The position numbers were made by a program, and so were the translations under genes. Under the pieces are notes generated by a model, which worked only from the letters and a program-made list of their open reading frames with translations, made no database searches and was not told the origin of the DNA. A stretch of 64,000 bases of DNA from Burkholderiaceae bacterium (GTDB lineage Bacteria; Pseudomonadota; Gammaproteobacteria; Burkholderiales; Burkholderiaceae_B): assembly GCA_023653055.1 (NCBI GenBank), contig JAMNXR010000001.1:248001-312000 (forward strand), written 5' to 3'. Below are positions 43,990 through 52,930 of the stretch, one piece after another. Each line of letters opens with the position of its first letter. Positions within the stretch are counted from its first letter, which is position 1.

Positions 43990-44914
43990 TTTGCCCGTTG
44001 TTTCGCGGGATTCCATTGCCATCCAGCTTGGCTTCAAAGATTTTCCAGGAAATCGTTGAATCAGCTTGGATGGTCATTTCTACTGCCCAGCCCGTATTCG
44101 TATCTTCGGTATCAAAACTATCAAAAACAAAATTGCCGAGGCTATAAAAAATCGTCTTGCCTTTATATATTTCAATATTTTGTGTGACATGTGGATGTCC
44201 ACCAATGACGGCATCTGCTCCACTGTCGACCATTAAGTGTGCCAGAGCAACTTGATTGGCTGAGGCGATTTTTTCATTTTCCCAACCCCAATGCGGATAA
44301 GTGATCACAATGTCGGCTTTATGTATATGGCGAGCGCGCCTGATGCCCTCGCGCACATAATCATCCTCACCCCATGCGCTTCCAGCACGATCTTCAAGTG
44401 CTTCAAAGCTACGGGGGAAAAATAAGTTGTAGGCTAACAAGGCAATACGTTTGCCTTTGATGTCAAAAATGATGGGTGAATAAGCTTCCTGTAAATTTCT
44501 ACCGCCACCAAAATACTTGATGTCCGACTTGTCCAGTAGGTCAAGCATGGCTGAAAAAGCCGTTGGGCCAAAGTCGCCACTGTGGTTATTGGCAAGTGAT
44601 AGCGCATTGAAATATTTTTTAAGTACTGGCAAAACACGCGGATGCGCACGCAAAACAAATGGTTTTTCTTCTTCGGTGCCGGTTGTCCCTACTACACACT
44701 CAAGATTGCCTATCGTTAAGTCCGCAGCTTTAAAAAGAGAAGAGAACGCAGCAAAGGGGTCATTACCGTCTTTTATATATTTACCTGGCAGATCATCGAG
44801 CATGATGTCGCCAACAAAAACAATCTTGATAGATTGGTTATCTGCTCGCGCAAAATTCGCACATAAGATTAGTATTACAAGCGTGTATTGCAGAAATTTT
44901 TTGAGCATTGTCAT
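43976..44914 (-). CDS. CapA-family (poly-gamma-glutamate biosynthesis-type) metallophosphatase-like protein
   Basis: The 312-residue protein has a signal peptide and the CapA motifs VGDIMLDD, GNLECVVGT, LANNHSGDFG and GGHPHVTQNIE followed by YSLGNFVFD. The fold is calcineurin-like. Related proteins act in capsule or envelope polymers, but the function here is unknown. I chose the ATG at 44914 because it overlaps the upstream stop as ATGA. A TTG at 44935 is an alternative. Confidence 0.85.
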   Translation of the reverse strand: MTMLKKFLQYTLVILILCANFARADNQSIKIVFVGDIMLDDLPGKYIKDGNDPFAAFSSLFKAADLTIGNLECVVGTTGTEEEKPFVLRAHPRVLPVLKKYFNALSLANNHSGDFGPTAFSAMLDLLDKSDIKYFGGGRNLQEAYSPIIFDIKGKRIALLAYNLFFPRSFEALEDRAGSAWGEDDYVREGIRRARHIHKADIVITYPHWGWENEKIASANQVALAHLMVDSGADAVIGGHPHVTQNIEIYKGKTIFYSLGNFVFDSFDTEDTNTGWAVEMTIQADSTISWKIFEAKLDGNGIPRNNGQIKLP

Positions 44915-45282
44915 TGGGTACATTTTTTTCTGCAATGGAAATAAAGTTCGCGCTCATCCTCGCTGTCATAGACACGGTGTTGACCAAAATCTTGAGGACA
45001 AGATGCTTTTGCAATGGAAAAGGATTGAAGTGCCAGCAATACGTAACGCTCTTTAGGTGTGTGATAGACGTATGCTTTAAATGTTTTTAGTTCAGATAAG
45101 TATTGACCTGCAAAACGAAAGCCCCCAGGTAAGTCGATTTTGGAAGAGGTGTAAATGTCCTCACTAGGATAAAGCGTGAGCGTCTTTCGAATGTCATTGA
45201 CATCGAAGACGCATTCGATTTGGTCCGCGTAGGCAATCGTGTCTCCAAATACGATCAACAGTAGCAACCATAATTTTTTCAT
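44911..45282 (-). CDS. Small exported protein of unknown function
   Basis: This 123-residue protein has a signal peptide (MKKLWLLLLIVFGDTIAYA) and a mature region with four Cys, in IECVF, ASCPQ, FHCRK and KKCTQ, possibly two disulfides. I do not recognise the family. It is embedded by ATGA overlaps on both sides, with pirin at its start and capA at its end, so it is certainly translated with those genes. A periplasmic partner of CapA is possible. Confidence 0.75.
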   Translation of the reverse strand: MKKLWLLLLIVFGDTIAYADQIECVFDVNDIRKTLTLYPSEDIYTSSKIDLPGGFRFAGQYLSELKTFKAYVYHTPKERYVLLALQSFSIAKASCPQDFGQHRVYDSEDERELYFHCRKKCTQ

Positions 45283-46148
45283 GACGTTGCTACAATTTGA
45301 CCAAACATACCATTGTTGTAGTCTTGTATCGCCTGCGTGATCTCTGCGCGGGTATTCATGACAAAGGGACCGTGGCCAGCAATTGGTTCATTGAGAGGCT
45401 CTCCAGAGAGTAACAATACAACGGCGTCTTCCATGATTTCTGCTGCGAGCGCTGTTCCCTCACGCTCCATCACCGCCATTTCAGCTTTCTTAATGATTTG
45501 TGTATCTATTTTAAGTGTGCCGCTCAACACATACAGCGCTGTCGTGTGTCCTTTGGGGAGATCCAGAGAGAGCGTCTTTCCTGCGTTTAAACGCAGATCC
45601 CAAACGTTCATCGGAGTGAATGTGTGCGCAGCACCTTTCACGTTTTCAAAGGCTCCAGCAATGATGCGTGCGGTACCTGCATCATTCGCAAGCAAGACAT
45701 CGGTAATTTTATCTGAGGTGATCCCTTGGTAGCCAGGTTTTGACATCTTGTCTTTTGCAGGCAAGTTCACCCAAAGCTGAATCATCTCAAAAGGCCCGCC
45801 TTGTTGGGCAAAATCTTCACTATGAAATTCTTCGTGTATCAGACCGGATGCCGCCGTCATCCATTGAACGTCCCCGGGACCAATTGTGCCTCCACCACCT
45901 GATGAGTCACGATGTGAGACACCGCCTTGATACACAATCGTGACTGTTTCAAAGCCACGATGGGGGTGTTGGCCGACACCGAGTTTTTCTTGGGTGGGAG
46001 GAAAAACTGTTGGACCTGCATGGTCCATCATCAGAAAAGGTGAGATTTTTTCCGCGATATCGTTATAAGAGAAAATGTTTTGTACGGGGAAGCCATCGCC
46101 TACCCAGTGGCTACCATTACTGCGTTTGATAAATGCCAGTTTTTTCAT
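45279..46148 (-). CDS. Pirin family protein
   Basis: The 289-residue bicupin has the pirin metal and active-site motif HPHRGFETVTIV and the FLMMDHAGP and HEEFHSEDF segments. Bacterial pirins include quercetinase-like and redox-sensing proteins. Its stop overlaps the small exported protein's ATG, and it begins 27 bases after the wecB stop, so a four-gene transcript is likely. Confidence 0.92.
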   Translation of the reverse strand: MKKLAFIKRSNGSHWVGDGFPVQNIFSYNDIAEKISPFLMMDHAGPTVFPPTQEKLGVGQHPHRGFETVTIVYQGGVSHRDSSGGGGTIGPGDVQWMTAASGLIHEEFHSEDFAQQGGPFEMIQLWVNLPAKDKMSKPGYQGITSDKITDVLLANDAGTARIIAGAFENVKGAAHTFTPMNVWDLRLNAGKTLSLDLPKGHTTALYVLSGTLKIDTQIIKKAEMAVMEREGTALAAEIMEDAVVLLLSGEPLNEPIAGHGPFVMNTRAEITQAIQDYNNGMFGQIVATS

Positions 46149-46175
46149 AATAATTTCCTTGGATAAGAGGCGATT

Positions 46176-47330
46176 TCATGCCGCTACTGACCACGCAAGC
46201 ATAATCTCTGCAATTCTCCGGGCAGCCTGACCATCCCCGTAAGGATTGTTCGCCTCTGACATTTTTTTGTAGTGTGCTGCATCATCGATCAGACGTGTGC
46301 AAGCAGAAACAATATGATTGATGTCCGTGCCGACAAGTTCTACCGTTCCCGCCTCAACAGCCTCAGGCCGTTCTGTCGTCTGGCGCATCACCAGAACGGG
46401 CTTGCCAAGACTCGGCGCCTCTTCCTGAATGCCACCGCTATCCGTTAAGACAAAATAGCAGTGCTTAAGAAGCAAGCAAAAAGGCTCGTATTGCAAAGGG
46501 TCGAGCAAGTGCACGTTATGCAAGTCACCGAGTCGCGCCAAGACAGGCTCACGTACATTGGGGTTTAAGTGAACGGGGTAAACGACATGTACATCTGGAT
46601 AACGTTGCGCCAGGTCTCGGACCGCATCACAGATGTGGATAAAGCCGGAGCCGAAGTTTTCGCGGCGATGTCCAGTCATCAAAATAAATCGATGGTTACG
46701 CCAGTCGAACGGCAAAAGCTGATTAATCAAACGTGATGATTGGTTGTCTGCACTATTCTGGAGAGCGAGTCTTTCCAGCGTCCAGTGCAGGGCATCAATG
46801 ACGGTGTTTCCTGTGACATAGATCTGTGCAGAGTCAATGCCTTCATCGAGTAAATTATCCCGGCTGCTGAGAGTGGGTGCAAAATGCCATCGCGCAATTT
46901 TACTGATGACCTGGCGATTGAACTCCTCTGGAAAGGGTGAGTGCACATCGTGCGTTCTCAGTCCTGCTTCGACATGACCGACGGGTATGCCTGAATAAAA
47001 GCCTGCCATGGCTGCTGCCAGAGCCGTCGTGGTATCACCATGAACCAAAATCGCATCAGGCTTGTTTTCTCGAAAACGATCCCTTAGGCCCAAGAGAGCG
47101 CGACTCGTCACGTCCGCAAGATCCTGATTCGCTTGCATTAGATTGAGATCAATTGCCGGTTTGATATCAAACAAGTTAAGGACTTGATCCAGCATTTGTC
47201 GATGCTGTGCCGTCACACATATCGTAGTCTCTATTTCAGGGTGACCCTGCAAAGACTTGACGACGGGTGCCATTTTGATCGCTTCTGGCCGCGTACCAAA
47301 CACAACAAAGATATTTTTTTTCATTTTCAT
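46176..47330 (-). CDS. wecB: Non-hydrolysing UDP-GlcNAc 2-epimerase
   Basis: This 384-residue GT-B-fold enzyme converts UDP-GlcNAc to UDP-ManNAc for surface polysaccharides. It has FGTRPEAIKMAPVV at the start, HVEAGLRT near 125, TGHRRENFG and TDSGGIQEEAPSLGKP with the catalytic and UDP-binding residues. A terminator just upstream isolates it from the Bug gene. Its neighbours are not polysaccharide genes except the distant glycosyltransferase and galE at the right end. Confidence 0.93.
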   Translation of the reverse strand: MKMKKNIFVVFGTRPEAIKMAPVVKSLQGHPEIETTICVTAQHRQMLDQVLNLFDIKPAIDLNLMQANQDLADVTSRALLGLRDRFRENKPDAILVHGDTTTALAAAMAGFYSGIPVGHVEAGLRTHDVHSPFPEEFNRQVISKIARWHFAPTLSSRDNLLDEGIDSAQIYVTGNTVIDALHWTLERLALQNSADNQSSRLINQLLPFDWRNHRFILMTGHRRENFGSGFIHICDAVRDLAQRYPDVHVVYPVHLNPNVREPVLARLGDLHNVHLLDPLQYEPFCLLLKHCYFVLTDSGGIQEEAPSLGKPVLVMRQTTERPEAVEAGTVELVGTDINHIVSACTRLIDDAAHYKKMSEANNPYGDGQAARRIAEIMLAWSVAA

Positions 47331-47333
47331 AAC

Positions 47334-47371
47334 AAGAAAAAGGTGCCCTGATTGATATCAAACAGGGCACC
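47334..47371 (-). terminator. Terminator of the Bug gene at 47395
   Basis: CAGGGCACC and GGTGCCCTG (47363-47371 and 47342-47350) pair across a 12-base loop, followed on the minus strand by a TTTTTCTT run. It lies 24 bases after the Bug stop and just before the wecB start. Confidence 0.9.
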
Positions 47372-47394
47372 CTGATGAGCCGCTTTATAAGGAT

Positions 47395-48363
47395 TTATTC
47401 CATTTGGAGCTTGGCAGCCTCTACAATTTTTCTCCAGCTTTCGCGCTCTTTATCCATAAAGGCGCCAAACTCAGCTGGTGTGCCGCCACCTGGGACACCG
47501 CCCATTTCAGCAAAGCGTTTCTGAATGTCTGGCATAGCCAATACTTTTTTGGTGGCTTGCTGGATTTTATCCACGATCGCAGGCGGTGTGCCAGCAGGCG
47601 CCACAAAACCAAACCATGCCGTTACGACCATGTCTTTAATGCCCGCTTCAGCCATGGTTGGGACATCCGGCAGCTGAGGCGAACGTTCTGCACCCGTGAC
47701 TGCCAAAGCGCGGAACTGACCGGAGCGAATAAAGCCAATCGAGCTTGGGAGGTTGTCGATCGCAAACGTCACTTGTCCACCCAGTAGTGCCGCAACGGCT
47801 GGACCCATGCCTTTGAAAGGCACGTGTGTCAGATTGGTACCAGTTCGCTGTGCGAACATCTCTGCAGACATATGTGGTGATTGACCTGTACCAGAGGAGG
47901 CAAAGGTGAAATTACCTTTCGGATCTTTTTTAATTCCATCGACAAGTTCTTTCACATTGTTATAAGGTGATTTGCTGTTCACCACCAATACGTTTGGTAC
48001 TGAAATGACCAAAGTGATGGGGCTAAAGTCTGTCGGCTTGTAAGGCAGTTTTTTATAGAGGCTGTAGTTAATGCCATTGGGGCCGATATTGCCAAAGCCA
48101 ATGGTGTAGCCATCTGGTGGGGATTGTATAAGCGCTTGCGTACCGATAATACCCGCTGCGCCCGCACGATTTTCCACAACTACGGTAGTGCCAAGTTCAG
48201 CTCCAATCTTTTCGCTGAGTAAGCGTGCCGTGATGTCGGTCGTTCCGCCCGGCGCGGCTGGTACGATGAGCTTGATAGGCCTTTCAGGCCAGGCTGCGTG
48301 AGAAGCTGGAGTGAGCGCGAGTGCAAACAGGCTTAATAAGCTCGCTTTAAAAATAGACTTCAT
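47395..48363 (-). CDS. Bug/TctC-family binding protein (stand-alone)
   Basis: The 322-residue protein has a signal peptide ending near SHAAW, then the Bug core RPIKLIVPAAPGGTTDITAR and a HVPFKGMGPAVAALLGGQVTF loop. A well-formed terminator lies just after it and another stands upstream, so it is a monocistronic unit. No transporter partners are near. Confidence 0.9.
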   Translation of the reverse strand: MKSIFKASLLSLFALALTPASHAAWPERPIKLIVPAAPGGTTDITARLLSEKIGAELGTTVVVENRAGAAGIIGTQALIQSPPDGYTIGFGNIGPNGINYSLYKKLPYKPTDFSPITLVISVPNVLVVNSKSPYNNVKELVDGIKKDPKGNFTFASSGTGQSPHMSAEMFAQRTGTNLTHVPFKGMGPAVAALLGGQVTFAIDNLPSSIGFIRSGQFRALAVTGAERSPQLPDVPTMAEAGIKDMVVTAWFGFVAPAGTPPAIVDKIQQATKKVLAMPDIQKRFAEMGGVPGGGTPAEFGAFMDKERESWRKIVEAAKLQME

Positions 48364-48445
48364 GAAAGTGTCTCCTTAATATATTTTGTGTGTTTAGATC
48401 ATAATCTACTTCAAGCAGATCATCGATATCGATAGGCTAGGCATC

Positions 48446-48489
48446 AAAAAAAATCGCTCCCAACAATTAAACTTTGTTGGGAGCGATTT
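48446..48489 (-). terminator. Terminator downstream of the W/G-rich exported gene
   Basis: A 16-base-pair stem (AAATCGCTCCCAACAA with TTGTTGGGAGCGATTT, seven-base loop) ends on the minus strand in a U-run of eight. It lies 16 bases after the stop of the gene at 48506. Confidence 0.95.
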
Positions 48490-48505
48490 CATTTATGCAC
48501 TTAAC

Positions 48506-48919
48506 TTATTCTGGAACGACTCGGTAGAACAAGCCGTTTTTGCCATAAAGAGGCCGAACGCGATAGCCCGCACACTGATAAAAATTAATTTCATTACGTG
48601 GTGCGAGAACGCAACCGCCAGGTAGTGTTGGATACACAGAACCTATTGGTGGCACAGGGCTGTACTGAACGACAGGTTCAGGAGGTGCATAGGGAGGGGC
48701 AGCAACCACTGCGGCGCCAACACTCCCTGCGACGACCGCTGGCCCAACCCAGCCGCGTTCCGCCCAACCTGGGCCACCGCAACGCCAGCCGCAACCCCAT
48801 CCCGGATGATAAAAGCCACCTCCACCCCAATAGCGACCATGCCAATATGCTTGGGCATCGCTTGAGACGGCTGTCGTTCCTGCAATAGCAAAGAGGAGCA
48901 ATACGAGTATTTTTTTCAT
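48506..48919 (-). CDS. Small exported Trp/Gly-rich protein
   Basis: The 137-residue protein has a signal peptide (cleavage near AQA) followed by a Tyr/Trp/Gly-rich stretch (YWHGRYWGGGGFYHPGWG), an Ala/Val segment, a Pro-rich stretch and a C-terminal region with two more Cys. This composition is typical of small bacterial exported or surface proteins of unknown role. It lies 21 bases after the DUF2092 gene on the same strand, so the two are co-transcribed. Confidence 0.75.
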   Translation of the reverse strand: MKKILVLLLFAIAGTTAVSSDAQAYWHGRYWGGGGFYHPGWGCGWRCGGPGWAERGWVGPAVVAGSVGAAVVAAPPYAPPEPVVQYSPVPPIGSVYPTLPGGCVLAPRNEINFYQCAGYRVRPLYGKNGLFYRVVPE

Positions 48920-48940
48920 GTTGGTTATCCTTGAGCGCGA

Positions 48941-49756
48941 TTATTTCAAAGGCGCATCACGATGCGCAAAATCAACTTTGATTGAATTGGCAATTTTCGC
49001 TGTATTAAAACGCTGCGAATCAATCGTCGCGTTCACTTTCCAATCACTAAATTGAATCGTGACGCGGGGGCGATTGGGCTCTTTGGTATAAATCATTGAA
49101 ATCATATAGGGAAGCTTGTCCTTAGACCCAATCCAAAACTGACCTTCCATTCCGCTACCCGCTAAAACAATGACATCGGTTTCGACGCCACCTACTAGCT
49201 TTGTCTTTTCGACAATAAACGCAGCACGCATATCTCCAGTAAGACTTGTATATGGATCAGACAGCAGAATCATTCCACCAGGAAAATATAAGCCCGCTTT
49301 TTTGAAAATATATTCGGCCATGTCGTCAATATTTCCGGGGGCTTTGCTAAACGCAACGATTTCAGTATTGGGGGTGATCGCCACAATAGATTTACCATCG
49401 TAAATCAATTCGCTTGGTAAGCCTTGCCCCGTCGTGATGACAGTCATTTTATTCGGTCGTTGAATGGCGAAATCCGAGTTTGATGTGTAAATCACGGGGA
49501 TGCCGTCAATTGAAGGGGCATCGGATTGAACACGTGCTTGAAACTGTAAGGTTTTTGCGCTTGCGAGTGTTGTGCTCATCTGTTTGATGATGTCTAGCGC
49601 ACCCTTTTCAATTGCAGGTATTTGCTTTGGAGGAGCATTAAGCAGGGGTGCTGAGGTCTGAGCAATTGCCGATCCAAACCCTAGTGTTGCAGAGAGTGCC
49701 AATATTGCGCTAACTTGGCAGAGCAATTTCTTTGGTATTTCCGATAGTGTTTGCAT
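48941..49756 (-). CDS. DUF2092 periplasmic protein
   Basis: The 271-residue protein has a signal peptide (ending AIAQ), then a DUF2092-type beta-rich domain with a LASAKTLQFQARV segment, a FAIQRPNKMTVIT segment and SELIYDGKSIVAI. The family fold resembles lipoprotein-binding proteins such as LolA/LolB, and members are thought to act in the periplasm with unknown function. It is paired with the W/G-rich gene downstream. Confidence 0.85.
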   Translation of the reverse strand: MQTLSEIPKKLLCQVSAILALSATLGFGSAIAQTSAPLLNAPPKQIPAIEKGALDIIKQMSTTLASAKTLQFQARVQSDAPSIDGIPVIYTSNSDFAIQRPNKMTVITTGQGLPSELIYDGKSIVAITPNTEIVAFSKAPGNIDDMAEYIFKKAGLYFPGGMILLSDPYTSLTGDMRAAFIVEKTKLVGGVETDVIVLAGSGMEGQFWIGSKDKLPYMISMIYTKEPNRPRVTIQFSDWKVNATIDSQRFNTAKIANSIKVDFAHRDAPLK

Positions 49757-49940
49757 AGGCTATTTGACGGTCCATGTTGTGCATCATTTAATGCGAAACC
49801 CGTGACGTCCGGGATGATGTGTGCGATGGGATCGCACGACGTTTAGAGACGTTAATTTAAATCACTAAATTACAGACCACATTAACGCTTAAAGCAGTTT
49901 TTAACAATTGGAAAAGACCCTGAGTCGAATAATTTTTATG

Positions 49941-49988
49941 AAATAAAAAGCCCCTAAAGTTCGCGCTTTTATCGAACTTTAGGGGCTT
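49941..49988 (-). terminator. Terminator of the PH/SHOCT gene at 50010
   Basis: A 16-base-pair stem (AAGCCCCTAAAGTTCG/CGAACTTTAGGGGCTT, 49948-49963 and 49973-49988) is followed on the minus strand by UUUUUAUUU. It lies 22 bases after the stop of the gene at 50010 and before the DUF2092 gene. Confidence 0.93.
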
Positions 49989-50009
49989 TCAATTATAAAA
50001 ACTAAATTT

Positions 50010-50729
50010 TCAAATTGGCGCGCCGCTTAACACCTTGGACTTCAGCTCTTGATATTCAGCATCGCTAATGGCGCCCGAGTCAAAGAGCGCTTTAGCTTTT
50101 TGAAGGCGTTCAAATATGTCGTCACCTGCAGCACCCTTATTACCGTCTGATGCACCCATACTGACAACGGTTGCACCACTTGCCGCTCTACGGTTTTCAA
50201 GTTCGCGAATACGATTTTTTTCCTCCCACTCTTGCTCTTTTGCTTGAGCAAAAGAATAAATCTCAGTTGCAATTGCGCTAGGTACACCATCGATGACGAC
50301 TGGATGGCCACCGCTGTGAGTGGTGAATACAAGTTTTGAACCCGAGAGGCCTGGAATCGTATTTTCGGATAGTGAAACGTCGTGAAGATCTTTCCATTGG
50401 TGATCCTTCATCTTAAAACCACCCAAAATAGATCTCTTGATCTGAACCAAACGGCTGCTGGTGATGGCGATGAGCTCACGGCGTGAAAATAGTGCAAAGA
50501 CACGCATCTGAATACCGGTCGTGACAACTGTCTCACCTTTAATGAGTGCCCCATCTAATTTTGTTCGTGCCTTCAGGGCGCGTTTATCGCCGCCGGTAAA
50601 TACCATCCAGCAGTAAATCGCAAAAAGAATAATCGAGACTGCGAAGACTTCGATGCCTCCGACGAGAGCAACCGCAAAAAATAGCAACCAAGAAATAACA
50701 AAAGAAAGAATTTTGAATAAACCGATCAC
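50010..50729 (-). CDS. Membrane-anchored PH-like/SHOCT domain protein
   Basis: The 239-residue protein has two membrane helices at the N-terminus (residues 1-50), a central bacterial PH-like domain with RELIAITSSRLVQIKRS, a linker rich in Glu/Arg/Ala and a C-terminal SHOCT helix pair (FERLQKAKALFDSGAISDAEYQELKSKVL). I chose the GTG at 50729 because AAGGAG lies seven bases upstream; an earlier GTG at 50759 lacks this. SHOCT is a short oligomerisation domain. The function is unknown. Confidence 0.85.
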   Translation of the reverse strand: MIGLFKILSFVISWLLFFAVALVGGIEVFAVSIILFAIYCWMVFTGGDKRALKARTKLDGALIKGETVVTTGIQMRVFALFSRRELIAITSSRLVQIKRSILGGFKMKDHQWKDLHDVSLSENTIPGLSGSKLVFTTHSGGHPVVIDGVPSAIATEIYSFAQAKEQEWEEKNRIRELENRRAASGATVVSMGASDGNKGAAGDDIFERLQKAKALFDSGAISDAEYQELKSKVLSGAPI

Positions 50730-50807
50730 GAATGAACTCCTTATGTTTCTAAAGTGCACAAGTTTTGGCGGACATGATCAAAAGAGACCGCAAGACAGGA
50801 CGCAAGC

Positions 50808-50828
50808 TTATTTCCATTGTGGAAATAA
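50808..50828. other. Short palindrome between the PPK2 gene and the PH/SHOCT gene
   Basis: TTATTTCCA-TTG-TGGAAATAA is a perfect nine-base inverted repeat with a three-base loop, 20 bases after the PPK2 stop. It lacks a U-run, so it could be an operator or a weak terminator. Confidence 0.4.
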
Positions 50829-50848
50829 TTGGCGAAATGTTAACAGAG

Positions 50849-52324
50849 TTATGCCTGCTCTACGGCTTGTGTAATGCGCTTAAGCACTTCAAGTCGGGCA
50901 TGATGTTTGTCATTTGCAGGTAACACATGCCAAGGTGCATGCGAGGTATCGGTCTTTGCAAACATCTCCTCTGCAGCTTTCGTATAGGCAGGCCATTGAC
51001 GTCGGTTTCGCCAGTCTTCCGGTGTAATTTTGAAGTTTTTATAAGGCGAATGCTCGCGCGCCCTGAAGCGGGAAAGCTGTTCCTCAGGCGTTACAGCGAG
51101 CCAAAATTTCAATACGATCGCGCCTCGTTTTGCAAGTTGCATTTCAAAATCGTTGATTTCTTGATACGCCCGCTGCCATGCTGATCGCTTGGCGTAGCCC
51201 TCGATGCGTTCAACAAGGACTCGCCCATACCAAGAGCGATCAAAAATCGCGATGCGTCCCTGTCTCGGCACTTTGCGCCAAAACCGCCAGAGATAGGGTC
51301 TATCCATTTCAAAAGGCCTGGGTGCTGTCACAGAAATAGTTTGATATTGTCTTGCATCCAGAGCACGCGTTATACGCCGAATGGCTCCGCCTTTACCCGC
51401 AGCATCTTGACCTTCAAACACCAAGACGAGAGACTTCTTTTTAAAGCTTTTTTCACGGACAGCAGTAGAAAGTCTGTTTTGCCATTGCATGAGCTCTTGA
51501 TCGTAGTTTTCTTTGCTCACACTCGCTGCATAGTCCAGCTTGTCCAGGCGATGTCTAGATCGTGGGCGTTTGTTTGGCGAGCTAGGATCGTGTGAGGGAG
51601 GCACATGAATGGTGCGTTGTTGAAAAGCGGTCAGAACAGACTGTGCGGTTCTGAAGATACGCATATTTTTATCGGCACTCGGAATGATCGTCCATGGGGC
51701 ATGGGCCGCATCCGTTGCTTCAATGATCCGCTGGCCTGTTTGTCGGACATGATCAAAGTGTTTAAAAACTTTCTCATCGTTCTTATCTACCTGCCAAGCA
51801 GTAGAGGGGTTAGACAGTAGCAGTTCGATGCGTGCGCGTTGCGCCTCACGCGACAGATGAAACCAAAGCTTAATGATTTGCACATCATTGGCAACAAGTG
51901 TGTCCTCAAACTTTCGGACTGAACTGATCATTGCCTCGAGTTTATCTGGATTAACCTTCTTTTTAGAAAGCGCCTTCAAAATCGGCATATATACCGCACC
52001 AAACATAATCCCTACGGATCCTTTTGGTGGAATACTTTGCCAAAGTCTTCGAATGGACGGATAGGCTTTTTCTTCTTGAGTGGGTTCGTTAAAAGCGAGT
52101 GTTCGCACATGCCTTGGATCCAACCATTCATTGAGAAGATTAATGGTTTCACCTTTACCCGCACCGTCGATACCAGCCACTACAATCACTAAAGCACGGT
52201 CTTTGAGCTTTAGGTGCCGATATTGTTCTTTGAGTAGTTGAATGCGAAGGGGTTCCTCCAGTCGAGCAAACGCATCATCCGATAATGCCGGATCCTTTTC
52301 TGCTTCGTCAAACATGCTGCTCAT
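50849..52324 (-). CDS. pap: Two-domain PPK2 kinase (polyphosphate:AMP phosphotransferase type)
   Basis: The 491-residue protein contains two PPK2 domains. The first Walker A is GIDGAGKGETINL and the second is GQDAAGKGGAIRR, with PRQGRIAIFDRSWYGRVLVER in the C-half. Two-domain PPK2 proteins of this length transfer phosphate from polyphosphate to AMP, making ADP. The gene may link polyphosphate stores to the phosphate-related phoD and psiE genes in the window, which is an inference. Confidence 0.9.
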   Translation of the reverse strand: MSSMFDEAEKDPALSDDAFARLEEPLRIQLLKEQYRHLKLKDRALVIVVAGIDGAGKGETINLLNEWLDPRHVRTLAFNEPTQEEKAYPSIRRLWQSIPPKGSVGIMFGAVYMPILKALSKKKVNPDKLEAMISSVRKFEDTLVANDVQIIKLWFHLSREAQRARIELLLSNPSTAWQVDKNDEKVFKHFDHVRQTGQRIIEATDAAHAPWTIIPSADKNMRIFRTAQSVLTAFQQRTIHVPPSHDPSSPNKRPRSRHRLDKLDYAASVSKENYDQELMQWQNRLSTAVREKSFKKKSLVLVFEGQDAAGKGGAIRRITRALDARQYQTISVTAPRPFEMDRPYLWRFWRKVPRQGRIAIFDRSWYGRVLVERIEGYAKRSAWQRAYQEINDFEMQLAKRGAIVLKFWLAVTPEEQLSRFRAREHSPYKNFKITPEDWRNRRQWPAYTKAAEEMFAKTDTSHAPWHVLPANDKHHARLEVLKRITQAVEQA

Positions 52325-52389
52325 GTGCGTTCCTCGAATAGACTACCAACTGCGTTATCGTATGCCATTCAACGACAAATGGAGCATCC

Positions 52390-52881
52390 ATGAGCGAACT
52401 TAATCGTATGATTGACCTTCTTGCGCTACAGCCCCATCCAGAAGGCGGCTTTTATCGCGAAATGCATCGCTCAACAACCTCTATCAAAGACGCAAGCACG
52501 CTCGCAGATAAATGTGCTTACACCACTATTTACTATTTGCTAAGCGGGGAAGATTTTTCAGCGTGGCACCGTATTAAGTCTGATGAGACTTGGTTTTATC
52601 ACTTAGGATGCGATCTGCTTGTGTATTACTTTGATGAAAAGCATTCACTACAAACAATTCAGGTTGGAATGGAGTCAATGAATCTCCAGGCCACAATCCC
52701 AGCCAACACATGGTTCGCTGCAACGCCATCGAAGAAAAATTCATTTTCTTTGGTCAGTTGCGCAGTTGCTCCAGGTTTTCAGTTTAGTGAGTTTGAAATT
52801 GGGACTTTAGAAAAGCTTTTAGCTATTTATGGAAGTACGGATCAAAACTTGAAAGCGATTCAAGCGCTCACTCGCGCATAA
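52390..52881 (+). CDS. DUF985 cupin-like protein
   Basis: This 163-residue protein has the cupin_5/DUF985 motif LLALQPHPEGGFYREMHRST near the start, then TTIYYLLSGEDFSAWHRIKSDE, with the metal-type His and Glu residues. The family is a single-domain cupin of unknown function, with some members acting in sugar metabolism. It stands alone, divergent from the PPK2 gene and convergent with psiE. Confidence 0.88.
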   Translation: MSELNRMIDLLALQPHPEGGFYREMHRSTTSIKDASTLADKCAYTTIYYLLSGEDFSAWHRIKSDETWFYHLGCDLLVYYFDEKHSLQTIQVGMESMNLQATIPANTWFAATPSKKNSFSLVSCAVAPGFQFSEFEIGTLEKLLAIYGSTDQNLKAIQALTRA

Positions 52882-52930
52882 GCAGGTATTTGACTCATCT
52901 AATGGATGAAAAAAACGGTGTGACTGTTCA

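Noticed and set aside
52325-52389. Pho box ahead of the PPK2 gene
   Set aside because: By-eye comparison found no two properly spaced half-sites; the same was true ahead of psiE.
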